Positions 45,639 to 58,700 of a stretch of 64,000 nt of DNA are shown in pieces. This DNA is from Begonia masoniana (lineage: Eukaryota; Streptophyta; Magnoliopsida; Cucurbitales; Begoniaceae), in assembly GCA_022432975.1 (NCBI GenBank), contig CM039508.1, positions 46,093,646 through 46,157,645 of the forward strand, given 5' to 3'. Below the pieces are notes generated by a model that made no database searches, was not told where the DNA came from, and worked only from the letters and a program-made list of their open reading frames with translations. Both the position numbers and the translations under genes were made by a program. How positions within the stretch are numbered: the stretch's first letter is position 1; every line of letters starts with the position of its first letter.

Positions 45639-45651
45639 AAGGTAAGGGGGA
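45639..45651 (+). promoter_or_regulatory. Gypsy2 polypurine tract
   Basis: AAGGTAAGGGGGA lies immediately before the 3' LTR. Confidence 0.85.
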
Positions 45652-47929
45652 TGTAATAACCCAGAAAATTTACCGAATGAATTTAAAGTCCTGTTAGGGT
45701 TCCATGAAAAATTTTAACAGGCTATCTAGCCTAATAAAGCTTAGGAATTTATTTGGAAGAGAATTTTCCAAAAGATTAGGTTTAGAGGGCACGAGCTTAA
45801 CGGAAACACGGAAGTTCAAACACGTGAGGGCAAAGTTGTAAATTAGTTAATAAATAAATAAGTAAATAAATAAATAAAACAAACAAAAATACGTTTTAAA
45901 CTGAATGGCTTCGCGAAGAAGCCATTCAGTTTGTTGGCAGCCCGAGCTCCGGCGAGAGAGAGAGGCCGGCGTCCTCCTCCGACAACCCCAACTTTTCGGC
46001 CACCATTCCGACGAGCGACCTCCGGCGAACTGGAACCCCACCCTATCCCTTCAATTTTGTGCACGCATCGAACGGAAAGAGGTGAGTTCTCTTCCCTGTT
46101 TTCCCCTCTTATGCGCGGCCTCGGTGTAGTCTTATTGGTGGAGCGTGTTGGCCGAGTTTTCTTGTGGTTTTGGCGACGAAAATAGGGGGGAAATTGGGGC
46201 GTGCGATGGGCGATTCTCAGTTGCTGAGATGCCCCTGTTTCAGGGGTGAAACCGAGGGAAAGGGAGGGGAATGGGGGGGCTGTGGTTCGGGTTCTGGAAT
46301 TTGGGACCTTGGAATTGTTTAAATTATGCTTAATATGTTAGAATGTGATGAATTGGTGATAGATTGAAAGTGTTTGTTGAAAAACCGAAAATGGAAAAAT
46401 TGAAATTTCCTAAAAACCGGTTCTGTTTTCTTGAATTTTGACCTTGCTATGATTATTCGTTTTAAATTCTCTCATGGTATGTTAAACTAGGTTGTTAGAG
46501 GAGTACGTGACCGCCAAAATCGAGTCATTTCGATAAGCGTAGAAAAAGTTACGTGCATTTGAAGTTTCGGGCTGTTTTATTAAACCAAACCGGATTAGTG
46601 ACTTGTTTAGTTGAGAATGAGTTGGGTTAAGTTAGAAATATTAGTTCCGTGTTGAATTGGTGAGTTTAAGCCTAAGTATTAACGAAAATTTCTAAATTTT
46701 GTTAGGTGAAGCCGTAGGTGACGCTACGTGTCAAACCCGATGAAGCTAGGGCGCCAGGTAAGTAGTAGTGTGGTTGTAAAATGCTTGAGAGTCGCCCAGA
46801 AGGGCCTACACCACAGTTGTATGCTTGTTGTGAGTCTCGTGCATGTAGTGGATCATAAGTACGTTTGTGGTGTGATGTGCATGTGGAGTTGTAGTTAGTT
46901 GGTTATAGTCAACATGCATCATGTTTTAAAAGTTACGCAAATGTTTTGAGCATGTTTTAAGCACGGAGGGAGAGGAGTGGAATTGAGGCACGGTGTGGAC
47001 AGGCGACAGTGGACTGGAGTGTGACTGTGGGCCCCACTTCTGGGATGAGCTGGAGTGGTGGCGACGTGCTGGTGGTAGTGCGGTGTATTGGCCGACTACC
47101 CGGACGGTTGCACTTCGAGTCGAGTCAGTGGCTGGAATGTGACTTATGGACCCCGTTCCTGGAGGAACCGGGACGGCGGTGACGTGCCGGTAAACAGTGC
47201 GGTGTACGGACTGACTGCCCGGTGCGGTTGCATTTCGAGTCGGTGAGATGCGATGCGGTGAGATGATGACAACGTGTATAGAGACGTGCATGTGTTAGGA
47301 CTGCATAACTGATTTTCATACTTCATATTTACTTTCAGCACTTTACTTGCTAAGCTTTGAGCTTACCGTGTGTTCTGTGGTGTAGGTGCCGCACTGGAGG
47401 AGGGTGAGTATCGAGAGCCTACTCAGGAGTAGATGCGTGGTTGGTGTTGTGCGACCAGGGCCCCGACTGATGATAGTGTTGGGGCGACCCGACCCATGGT
47501 GCCATGGCATAGTGATGATAGGGTTTAAGATTTATTTTGTTTGTTTTAGAGTGTTGAATATTAGTTGTATGTAGTTAAAGGGTGATATGTCACTCTATAT
47601 CGTGGACCTTCTTTATTTTGATCGATAGCATTTTGTTCTGTTACGACGATTGCTTGGAGAGTTCGTAGATTGGTTAGATGAAATTGGGATATTCTGGATT
47701 GGTGTTATGCAGGTACTTAGCATTTTGGGGGCGCTATTTTCAGGCGTCACTCTGCCGAAATTTTTATTTTGGGGAGGACGCCTTGGTGCCCAATAAATTG
47801 GGATTAGGAGCATGTAACGGATTAAGGAAATCAGTTCAGGTGAATGAGATAGGACTAAAGAGAAAGTAGCTTAGACCAGGGTAGTCTCTGTGCGCACCGT
47901 GAACCTGGGTAGGTTTTCGGGGTGTTACA
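45652..47929 (+). repeat. Gypsy2 3' LTR (2278 bp)
   Basis: Copy of the 5' LTR with an intact second donor (CAG|GTAAGT at 46757/46758; micro-exon 46706-46757) and a shorter (TAAA)n run near 45850-45880. The hairpin at 45898-45932 is unchanged. Confidence 0.95.
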
Positions 47930-47998
47930 AAAAATGAATCTTTTTTAAGCTCGGAATCATCTTCTGATGATGATGATTTCATTATACCAGCTATTAGT

Positions 47999-49267
47999 AT
48001 GGAAGAGTTCGATTGTACCGAACAATTGATTATTAATATGATCAATACGAACAATATGTTCATCGCGCACTACTCCAATCAACAAAACATTGAACACCCT
48101 CGTCGTGGGTCAAGTCCAGGTCACATAGTCATCAATCGTGATCGTGAAGCTGCAGATCGCAATTTGTTCGCAGATTATTTTGCTGAAAACCCACGATACA
48201 ACGACGGTATGTTTCGTAGACGATTTCGAATGTCTCGTAATTTATTTCTTCATATTGTTGATGCAGTGAAAGCACACGATAACTACTTCATCCAACAATG
48301 TGATGGAATTGGTAGACTTGGACTGTCTGCGTTTCAAAAAATTACAGCTGTGTTTCGAATATTGGCATATGGTGTACCGGCTGATGCTACTGATGAATAT
48401 GTTAAAATAGGTGAATCAACAGCAATTGAATGTGTAAAAAAATTTTGTCGTGCTATGGTTGAAATTTTTGCAGACAAATATTTACGGGAGCCTACTTCCG
48501 ATGACATTGCAAGATTACTCTATATTGGCGAAAAGCGTGGCTTTCCAGGAATGTTGGGTAGTCTAGATTGTATGCATTGGCGTTGGAAAAATTGTCCAAT
48601 AGCATGGGCTGGTCAGTACTCTGGTCATAGTGGTGCACCAACTATTATTCTTGAAGCGGTTGCCGACTATGATTTATGGATATGGCATGCATATTTTGGA
48701 ATGCCAGGTAGTAATAATGATATTAATGTGTTAGAGTCGTCTCGTCTTTTTTCTAATCTTACTCAAGGTATCGCTCCTCGAGCTAATTATGTTATTCAAG
48801 GAATTAAATACAACATGGGTTATTATTTAGCTGATAGCATATATCCAAAATGGTCTACTATTGTGCAAACTATTCAGCAGCCACAAAGTGCAAAGAAAAA
48901 ACATTTTGCTACGCGACAAAAGGGATGTCGAAAAGATGTTGAACGTGCTTTCGGAGTTCTCCAATCGCAGTTCTCTATCACTGCAGGATCCGTGCGTTTT
49001 TGGCACAAAGAAGTATTGCATGACATAATGACAACATGCATTATTATGCATAACATGATAATTGAGGATGAACGTGATCTAAATGCATCGATTGAGCAAC
49101 TGATAGAAATACCACCTTCTGAAGTTGAAATGTTGGTAGACGAAGATACACGATTTCAACGCTTCATCGGTCGATATAGACAAATCAGAGATAGAGATGC
49201 ACATTTTGCACTTCGTAATGCACTTGTAAATCATCTGTGGGAGAAATATTCAAACTCAGATGATTGA
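47999..49267 (+). CDS. PIF/Harbinger DDE transposase (422 aa)
   Basis: An uninterrupted frame with the Harbinger nuclease triad: Asp190 in GSLDCMHW, Asp241 in GSNNDINVLE, Glu315 in KDVERAFGVLQ. The length fits the family (~400-450 aa). The motif FRMSRNLFLHIVDAV at ~79 and the HNMIIEDE segment at ~352 are also typical. An open frame extends upstream of this Met through SSESSSDDDDFIIP, which resembles the normal acidic N-terminus. An ATG at 47935 just upstream is out of phase by one base at a T6 run (~47940-47946), so the native start seems to have been lost by one indel and the Met at 47999 is the first usable in-frame start. It would cut and join the element ends at TTA sites. Gypsy2 now separates it from its promoter. 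Host ALP1/HARBI1-type domestication is unlikely because TIRs and ORF1 are present. Confidence 0.85.
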   Translation: MEEFDCTEQLIINMINTNNMFIAHYSNQQNIEHPRRGSSPGHIVINRDREAADRNLFADYFAENPRYNDGMFRRRFRMSRNLFLHIVDAVKAHDNYFIQQCDGIGRLGLSAFQKITAVFRILAYGVPADATDEYVKIGESTAIECVKKFCRAMVEIFADKYLREPTSDDIARLLYIGEKRGFPGMLGSLDCMHWRWKNCPIAWAGQYSGHSGAPTIILEAVADYDLWIWHAYFGMPGSNNDINVLESSRLFSNLTQGIAPRANYVIQGIKYNMGYYLADSIYPKWSTIVQTIQQPQSAKKKHFATRQKGCRKDVERAFGVLQSQFSITAGSVRFWHKEVLHDIMTTCIIMHNMIIEDERDLNASIEQLIEIPPSEVEMLVDEDTRFQRFIGRYRQIRDRDAHFALRNALVNHLWEKYSNSDD

Positions 49268-49490
49268 ATATATATTGTTTTTTTTATGTTTAAGTTGGAT
49301 TCTTTTTATGCACTTGTAGTTTTTTTTATATTTTAGTTGTATTTTTTTTATGCACTTGTAATTTTCTTTTTCTTTTTCTTTTTAATTAAGTTTGATTTGT
49401 TTTTTTTTTGTTTATTATGAGTGGTAATGCTAATATATATATCTTTGTTGGTTATAAATTTCTGGATTAAATTAACATGTGTTAAAAAGA

Positions 49491-49527
<37 letters not shown>
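49268..49527 (+). other. Transposase 3' region, T-rich, ending in (AT)n microsatellite
   Basis: TTTTTT-rich sequence with repeated TTTATGCACTTGTA (near 49306 and 49346), then an (AT)n run at ~49494-49527 that abuts the family B LTR and obscures any target duplication. Confidence 0.8.
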
Positions 49528-49531
<4 letters not shown>

Positions 49532-52488
49532 ACGCCCCGAACCCGCCCCGGGCCCGGTGCGTCACTTTGCAAACAAATCCCGTGTTTAAACGACGTTGAA
49601 AAGTAATTTAAATAAAATATTCTGCTCGGTTTTGTAAAATTCCCGGCTCGATGTTAGGGTTTTTCGAACCCTCAAATTTTCTTGGAACACGTGTCTAAAA
49701 TACGTTAAGATACGTTGGAAAAATTTCGGTTCAAAACGTAGTGGAAATCAGGAAAAAAAACGAAAAAAATAAAAATTTTGCAAGGAGGGGCGCTAGGCGC
49801 GCACTGGGCGCCAGGCGCGCCCAGGCCGCGCGCTGCGTGCGCGCTATGCGCGCGGCACTCGCCGCACGCGCTAGCGCGTGCGCGCGCTGGGGCACGCCAG
49901 CGCCCCCAGCTCCCTTTTTCCCGCGCGCTTCACGCGTGCCGTGGCGATTACTCGCCTCCGGGTGGCGAATACTCGCCACCCTCTCTGCCATCTTCGCCCA
50001 AAAACACCCCCGAGGCGATTGGTGGCGTTTGGGTGGCGAATAATCGCCACCCCCTCGGGTTTTCGGCCCCAAAATGACCAAAAATACCCTTTTTCCGACT
50101 CTCTCGACTTTCCTTCACATTTCTACACTTTTCTCCACTCCCGACACCTCCAAAAATTCTGAAAATTTAAACATACCTTCCCGACACCTAAATCTTCGAG
50201 TCCCTTAAAAATCTCAGAAAACCGACTTAAAACGAATAAATACAAAAATCACAAAGATAACCCAACGTTAGTTACTTTAAAATCAAAACGGGCAATATAA
50301 CGCCTAAAACTTTAAATACCCAAAACCTGAAATAAATCTCGGAAAACACCCAGCTTCCATCACGAACAACTATACTACTCACTATCCATCTCCAAATCAA
50401 CTCGTAAACCCGGTAACATACATACGAAAAGATTTACGAACACAATTTACCACAACTTAATAAAGTTTTCTAACTCCCACAAAACAACATTTCCACACAC
50501 CAACAATCCATACCAAAATACTTACAAATTAAACTATCCATGTCAAACATTCACCTCCCACTACCCGAGACATCCAGTGGTCAAAACGCCCCGACAATAG
50601 CCTGCACCGGCGGACTCCGTACTCCTCCGACTGTAGCCTAATCCTCGGTAGTCTCGTCTACCTCACCTGTATACAAATCGTCACCTACACCACAGAACAC
50701 ACAAAAAGGTAAGCCTAACGCTTAGCAAGTAGGGAAATAATGCACAACACACACTAACTGTTTGACTCAACCCTAACATGCAGTCTCTACACACTCTGTT
50801 GTTTTCTTTTCGTTTCAATTGCATTTTATCTTTCACTTCCAGGTGAATCAAGTAGGCACACGCCCCCACACAGTCCAGGACGGCCACGCCTTGACCCACG
50901 GAGCTAGACCGGAGGCACACGTCCCAACACAGTCCAAGACGGCCAACCGAATCTCCTCCAATCGATCGTAGAATCCTCATTGTGCGCTTCAAGCACGAGT
51001 GCACTTCAAGCACGAACCTCATTGTGCACTTCAAGCACGGGTGCACTTCAAGCACCAACCCCATTGTGCGCTTCAAGCACGAACAGGTTGAGGTCGAGAA
51101 ATTCATACTCACGACTCATTACGTACATTAGAATCCCCCAATCGATCGTAGAATCCTCATCGTGCACTTCAAGCACGAGTGCACTTCAAGCACAAACCCT
51201 ATTGTGCACTTCAAGCACGAATAGGTCGAGAAATTCATACTCACGACCACGTTGCAAATCTTTTCTTTTCATTTCATTCTTACCGCTCAAGGATGCAAAA
51301 CACGTAATTTCGTAGTTTAGAAAACCATGATGCGTGACACACGATGCATGACACAAAGCAAAACATAGCAACAATCAAACAATCCCTACCGTTCTATGGT
51401 GTAGGCCCGAAGGCAACAAACACGCACTCCACTACTTACCTGGTTGCTTCAAATATTTTTCGTCACTTCGTCCGATCCAATCACACGCTCGATTATCTAA
51501 CAAATAACGAAACTTAATTAGTAACTAACTAAGAAATTCTATAAATTCACTAACTTAAACTAACTCTCACTTTTAACCTAAAACTATCCAACACACAAAC
51601 AACCTCACACTTAACACTAAAATCCGATTTTTACCCAAAATTGACCGTCAAACTTCAAACGGTCACAACTCTCTCGTCTTTCAACGGATTTCGACGTGGC
51701 ACCCCAATTCGGAAAGCTCTACACGTCTACTATCCAATTAAATACTCAAATCATCCAAATAACCCACTTGACTACTCCGAAATCCAGCACCCAGATTCGG
51801 TTACACATTAAGCAAAAACCCGGTTTTTATCCAACTTACTTCCAATCCTTAATCTAACTTCATAAATCACTTAAACCAACTTATCTAACAACTAAATCAT
51901 CAAATAGGAAAGAAAACCAACCTTTAAACTCAAAAATTCGGACTCCATGGTTAGGGTTTTCCAAACCCTAACCAAACTCTTCCAAAATACCATTAAACTA
52001 CTAAAAATCAACACCTAATTGCAACAAACCAAAAACCCATCCATTTTTACCTCAAATCACCTTGAAAATCTTGATGGAAGGAAGCTATGAAGAGCTCCAA
52101 TGGCAGCCAATAGAAAATCGTGGAGGCAAGGGGAGAAGATGACAAACCTAACCAAACTTTGTCTTTTTAACCTAATATTTCCTTCCCTTTTTGTTTTGTA
52201 CCACAAAGTTTTTAAAATTAAAATTCAATCCTCACTTTACACTCATCCACTCAACGCCAAAGACATCCCTCAACACTCATTTAAGGCATGTAACATAGTT
52301 TGAATTTTCCAACAATAAATTCCTATTGGTTCACATAAGCATTTTGACTTTTCAAAGGATTTTGGTTTGAATTGTCAAACCACATCACTTCTTTCTCTTC
52401 CACTTTCACCTCCCCTTCAATACACAACATAAACTCAACACTCCCAACCTAGGCTACGCACGGTAGTAGAAAGTTCTCGGGTGTGACA
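49528..52488 (-). mobile_element. Tekay-like solo LTR (family B), minus strand
   Basis: TGTAACGCCCCG...CGGGTGTGACA inserted in the Harbinger 3' part. No clear duplication (ATATA on the left within the AT run, AGAAT on the right). Collinear with 31886-34794: CpG-rich block 49790-49920, GGGTGGCGA hairpins near 49960 and 50030, GTGCACTTCAAGCAC repeats 50980-51225, micro-exon 51440-51496. Similarity to 31886-34794 is high up to about 51444 and drops beyond. Confidence 0.85.
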
Positions 52489-52750
52489 AGAATATCTAAT
52501 ATATATATAATATATTATATTAATTTAAATATTATCGGTTTATGTGAATAAATTTTAAATTTTTGAGTATGAGCCATTTGTACAATCTTACATTATAGGG
52601 GTTGACATGTAAATTATAGTGTGCAAGAATATGTAACGAATATTCTTTTTGTGTATAAACAAGAGATGGTGTTGGGAGATGTAACTACTGTTTATGATCA
52701 ATGCTCTTTTGTATAAAAAATAAGCTTTTGGCATTTTGGATTGGAGATGT
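52489..52750. other. Harbinger right-end non-coding region and terminal inverted repeat
   Basis: AT-rich sequence ending GGATTGGAGATGT, the partner of the left GACCATCTCCAACC. No frame. It ends where satellite sequence resumes (GTACACTACTCTTAAATTGG). Confidence 0.8.
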
Positions 52751-55700
52751 CTACGATGTACACTACTCTTAAATTGGTTAATGCGTCACTTCATAACTAT
52801 TTCTAATTTAACTGAACTAAAAATCTATCAAGTTATCTTTAATTCGAAATACATGTTGTAAAGATAAATTTGTATTGGACTAGGAATTTCTTGAATTCAC
52901 GTTGAGGGGGAGGGATTAAGATTTTAATGTTGAATTCAAGACTTACTATCGCCTAATAAAAATTTATCTTTATAACATGTATTTTGAAATTCAAGATAAC
53001 ATGGTTAAATAAAAAAAAACTTAGCAGGTACACTACTCTTAAATTGGTTAATGAGTCACTTCATAACTATTTCTAATTTAACTGAACTAAAAATCTATCA
53101 AGTTATCTTTAATTCGAAATACATGTTGTAAAGATAAATTTGTATTGGATAGAATGTCTTGAATTCACGTTGAGGGGGAGGGATTAAGATTTTAATGTTG
53201 AATTCAAGGCATTCCTAGTCCAATACAAATTTATCTTACAACATGTATTCAGAATTCAAGATAACATGGTTAAATAAAAAAAAACTTAGCAGGTACACTA
53301 CTCTTAAATTGGTTAATGAGTCACTTCATAACTATTTCTAATTTAACTGAACTAAAATCTATCAAGTTATCTTTAATTCGAAATACATGTTGTAAAGATA
53401 AATTTGTATTGGACTAGGAATTTCTTGAATTCACGTTGAGGGGGAGGGATTAAGATTTTAATGTTGAATTTAAGATATTCCTAGTCCAATACAAATTTAT
53501 CTTACAACATGTATTTCGAATCAAGATAACATGGTTAAATAAAAAAACACTTAGCAGGACACTACTCTTAAATTGGTTAATGAGTCACTTCATAACTATT
53601 TCTAATTTAACTGAACTAAAATCTATCAAGTTATCTTTAATTCGAAATACATGTTGTAAAGATAAATTTGTATTGGACTAAGAATGTCTTGAATTCACGT
53701 TGAGGGGGAGGGATTAAGGTTTTAATGTTGAATTCAAGGCATTCCTAGTCCAATACAAATTTATCTTACAACATGTATTTCGAATCAAGATAACATGGTT
53801 AAATAAAAAAACACTTAGCCGGTCCACTACTCTTAAATTGGTTAATGAGTCACTTCATAACTATTTCTAATTTAACTGAACTAAAATCTATCAAGTTATC
53901 TTGAATTCCAAAATATATATTATAAAGATAAATTTGTATGGACTAGAAATGTCTTGAATTCATGCAGAGGGGGAGGGATTAACATTTTAATGTTGAATCA
54001 AGACATTACTAGTTCAATAAAAATTTAATCTTTATAACATGTATTCGGAATTCAAGATAATATAGTTAAATAAAAAAACACTTAGCAGGTACACAACTCT
54101 TAAATTGGTTACTGAGTCACTTCATAACTTATTCTAATTTAACTGAACTAAAAATCTATCAAGTTATCTTTAATTCTAAAATACATGTTGTAAGATAAAT
54201 TGAAATGAACTAGAAATGTCTTCAATCACGTTGAGGGAGAGGATTAAGATTTAATGTTGAATTCAAGAAATTTCTAGTCCAATTCAAATTTATCTTCACA
54301 ACATGTATTTCGGAATTCAAGATAACATGGTCAAATAAAAAAACACTTAGCAGGTACACTACTCTTAAATTGGTTAATGAGTCACTTCATAACTATTTCC
54401 AATTTAACTGAATTCAAAATCTACCAAGTTATCTTGAATTTCGAAATATATGTTGTAAAGATTAATTTGTATTGGACTAAGAATGTCTTGAATTCACGTT
54501 AAGAGGGAGGGATTAAGGTTTGAATGTTGAATTCAAGGCATTCCTAGTCCAATACAAATTTATCTTTACAACATATATTTCGAAATTCAAGATAACATGG
54601 TTAAATAAAAAAACACTTAGCAGGTACACTACTCTTAAATTGGTTAATGAGTCACTTCATAACTATTTTCAATTTAACTGAACTCAAAATCTACCAAGTC
54701 ATCTTGAATTTCGAAATACATGTTGTAAAGATAAATTTGTATTGGAATAGAAATGTCTTTAATTCACGTTGAGGGAGAGGGATTAGGGTTTTACTGTGGA
54801 ATTCAAGACGTTTTTAATCCAATACAAATTTATTTTTATAACATGTATTTAGGAATTCAAGATAACATGGTTGAATAAAAAAAACTTAGCAAGTACACTA
54901 CTCTTAAATTGGTTAATGAGTCATTTCATAACTTATTCTAATTTAATTGAACTAAAAATCTATCAAGTTATCTTTAAATCTGAAATAAATGTTGTAAAGA
55001 TAAATTTATATTGGAATAGGAATGTTTTAAATTCACGTTAAGGGGTAGGGATTAAGGTTTTAATGTTGAATTCAAGACATTCTTAGTCTAATACAAATTT
55101 ATCTTTACAACATGTATTTCGAAATTCAATATAATATGGTTAAATTAAAAAACACTTAACAGGTACACTACTCTTAAATTGGTTAAAGAGTCACTTCATA
55201 ACTATTTCTAATTTAACTGAAATAAAAATCTACAAGTTATCTTTAATTCCGAAATACATGTTGTAAAGATAAATTTGTATTGGAATAGGAATGTCTTGAA
55301 TTCACGTTGAGGGGGAGAGATTAAGGTTTTAATGTTGAATTCAAAAAAATCTTAGTCTAGTAAAAATTTATCTTTACAACATGTATTTCAGAATTCAAGA
55401 TAACATGATTAAATCAAAAAACACTTAGCAGGTACACTACTCTTAAATTGGTTAATGAGTCACTTCATAACTATTTCTAATTTACTAAACTAAAATCTAT
55501 CAAGTTATCTTAATTGTGAATACATGTTGTAAAGATAAATTTGTAATGGACTAGAAATGTCTTGAATTCACGTTGAGGGAGAGGGATTAAAGTTTTATTG
55601 TTGCATTCAAGACATTCATAGTCTAATACAAATTTATCTTTATAACATGTATTTCGGAATTCAACATAACATGGTTAAATAAAACAACACTTAGTAGGTA

Positions 55701-58700
55701 AACTACTCTTAAATTGGTTAATGAGTCACTTCATAACTATTTCCAATTTAACTGAACTCAAAATCTACCAAGTTATCTTTAATTTCGAAATATATGTTAT
55801 AAAGATAATTTGTATTGGACTATGAATGTTTTGAATTCACGTTGACGAGGAGGGATTAAGGATTTAATTTTGAATTCAAGTCATTTCCAGTCCAATACAA
55901 ATTTATCTTTACAACATGTATTTCAGAATTCAAGATAACATGGTTAAATAAAAAAACACTTAGAAGGTACACTACTCATAAATTGGTTAATGAGCCACTT
56001 CAAAACTATTTCCAATTTAACTAAACTCAAAATCTACCAAGTTATCTTTAATTCCGAAATACATGTAAATATAAATTTCTATTGGAATAGGAATGTCTTG
56101 AATTTACGTTGAGGGGGAGGAATTAAGGTTTTAATGTGGAATTCAAGACATTCCTATTCCAATACAAATTTATCTTTACAACATGTCTTTCGAAATTCAA
56201 GAAATATGGTTAAATAAAAAAACACTTAGCAGGTACACTACTCTTAAATTGGTTAATGAGTCACTTCATAATTATTTCTAATTTAACTGAACTAAAAATC
56301 TATCAAGTTATCTTTAATTCTGAAATACATGTTGTAAAGATAAATTTGTATTTGGCTAGGAATGTCTTGAATTCACGTTGAGGGGGAGGGATTAAGATTT
56401 TAATGTTGAATTCAAGACATTCCTAGTCCAATATAAATTTATCATTATAACATGTATTTCGGAATTCAAGATAATATGTTTAAATAAAAAAACACTTAGA
56501 AGGTACACTACTCTTAAATTGGTTAATGAGTCACTTCATAACTAATTCTAATTTAACTGAACTGAAAATCTACCAAGTTATCTTTAATTTTGAAATACAT
56601 GTTGTAAAGATAAATTTGTATTGGACTAGAAATGTCTTGAATTCACGTTGAGGGGGAGGGATTAAGATTTTAATGTTGAATTCAAGACATTCCTAGTCCA
56701 ATATAAATTTATCTTTATAACATGTATTTCAGAATTCAAGATAATATGGTTAAATAAAAAAACACTTAGAAGTTACACTACTCTTAAATTGGTTAATGAT
56801 CACTTCATAACTAATTCTAATTGAACTGAACTGAAAATCTATCAAGTTATCTTTTATTTTAAAATACATGTTGTGAAGATAAATTTGTATTGGACTAGGA
56901 ATTTCTTGAATTCACGTTGAGTGGGAGGGATTAAAGTTTTAATGTTGAATTTAAGATATTCCTAGTCCAATACAAATTTATCTTTATAACATGTATTTTG
57001 AAATTCAAGATAACATGGTTAAATAAAAAAACACTTAGCAGGTACACGACTCTTAATTTGGTTAATAAGTCACTTCATAACTATTTCTAATTTAACTGAA
57101 CTAAAAATCTATCAAGTTATCTTTAATTTCGAAAACATGTTGTAAAGATAAATTTGTATTGGACTAGGAATGTCATGAATTCACGTTGAGGGGGACGGAC
57201 TAAGGTTTTTATGTTGGATTCAAGACATTTTTATTCCAATACAAATTTATCTTTACAACATATATTTTGGAATTCAAGATAACAAGGTCGATTTTGAGTT
57301 CAATTAAATTAGAAATAGTTATGAAGTAACTCATTAACCAATTTAACAGTAGTGTACCTGTTAAGAATTTTTTTATTTAACCATGTTATCTTGAATTCTG
57401 AAATACATGTTGTAAAGATAAATTTGTATTGGACTATGAATGTCTTGAATTCACGTTGAGGGAGAGGGATTAAAGTTTTAATGTTTAATTCAACACATTC
57501 TTAGTCTAATACAAATTTATCTTTACAACATGTATTTCGTAATTCAAGATAACATGGTTAAATAAAAAAAACTTAGCAGGTGCACTACTCTTAAATTGGT
57601 TAATGAGTCATTTCATAACTATTTCTAATTTAACTGAGCTAAAAATCTATCAAGTTATCTTTAATTTTGAAATACATGTTGTAAAGATAAATTTGTATTG
57701 GACTAGAAATGTATTAAATTCACGTTGTGAGGGAGGGATTAAAGTTTTAATCTTGAATTCAAGACATTCATAATCCAATACAAATTTATCTTTACAACAT
57801 GTATTTCAGAATTCAAGATAACATGGTTAAATTAAAAAATACTTAGCAGGTATACTACTTTTGAATTGGTTAATGAGTCACTTCATAACTTTTTCTAATT
57901 TAACTAAACTAAAAATCTATCAAGTTATCTTTAATTATGAAATACATGTTGTAAAGATAAATTTGTATTGAAATAAGAATGTCTTGAATTCACGTTGATG
58001 GGGAGGGATTAAGGTTTTAATGTTGAATTCAAGACATTCCTAGTCCAATAAAAATTTATCTCTACAACATGTATTTCGAAATTAAAGATAACATGGTTAA
58101 ATAAAAAAACACTTAGCAGGTACCATACTCTAAAATTGTTTAATGAGTCATTTCATAACTATTTCTAATTTAACTGAACTAAAAATCTATCAAGTTATGT
58201 TTAATTTCGAAATACATGTTGTAAAGATAAATTTGTATTAGATTAGGAATGTCTTAAATTCCGTTGAGGGGGAAGGGATTAAGGTTTTAATGTTGAATTC
58301 AAGACATTACTAGCCCAATAAAAATTTATCTTTATAACATGTATTTTGGAATTCAAGATAACATGGTTAAATAAAAAAAATACTTAGCAGGTACACTACT
58401 CTTAAATTGGTTAATGAGTCGCTTCATAACTATTTACAATTTAACTGAACTAAAAATTTATCAAGTTATCTTGAATTCTGAAATACATGTTGTAAAGATA
58501 AATTTGTATGAGACTAAGAATGTCTTGAATTCATGTTGAGGGGAGGGATTAAGGTTTTAATGTTGAATTTAAGACATTCGTAGTCCAATACAAATTTATC
58601 TTTACATTATGTATTTCGTAATTTAAGATCACATGGTTAAATAAAAAAACACTTAGCAGGTACACTACTCTTAAATTGGCTAATGAGTCACTTCATAACT

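Larger units (their letters stand above)
37439..47929 (+). mobile_element. Gypsy2: Tekay-type chromovirus, young, full length
   Basis: TGTAATAACCC...GTGTTACA with duplication AAAAA at 37434-37438 and 47930-47934, inside the Harbinger element between ORF1 and the transposase start. LTRs 37439-39702 and 45652-47929 differ by few substitutions, (TAAA)n length and a ~25-bp segment present only in the 3' LTR (about 46480-46505). Gag-pol is collinear and open except for a solo-LTR insertion in gag and two stop codons. It is clearly younger than Gypsy1. Confidence 0.95.
35390..52750. mobile_element. PIF/Harbinger DNA transposon, nearly complete, with nested LTR elements
   Basis: Terminal inverted repeats: left GACCATCTCCAACC, right (reverse complement) ACATCTCCAATCC. 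The 3-bp duplication TTA (35387-35389) faces CTA (52751-52753), one change. Satellite continues in register on both sides, so the insertion site is clear. It encodes the two proteins typical of the superfamily: a Myb/SANT-like ORF1 protein on the minus strand and a DDE transposase on the plus strand, transcribed away from each other. Without Gypsy2 (37439-47929) and the LTR 49528-52488 it is ~3.9 kb. Palindromes lie just inside the left end (35412-35431, 35496-35540). Confidence 0.85.

Noticed and set aside
47999..49267. Domesticated host gene of the ALP1/HARBI1 type
   Set aside because: TIRs, a 3-bp duplication and an ORF1 partner place it in a transposon, and an LTR element separates it from its promoter.
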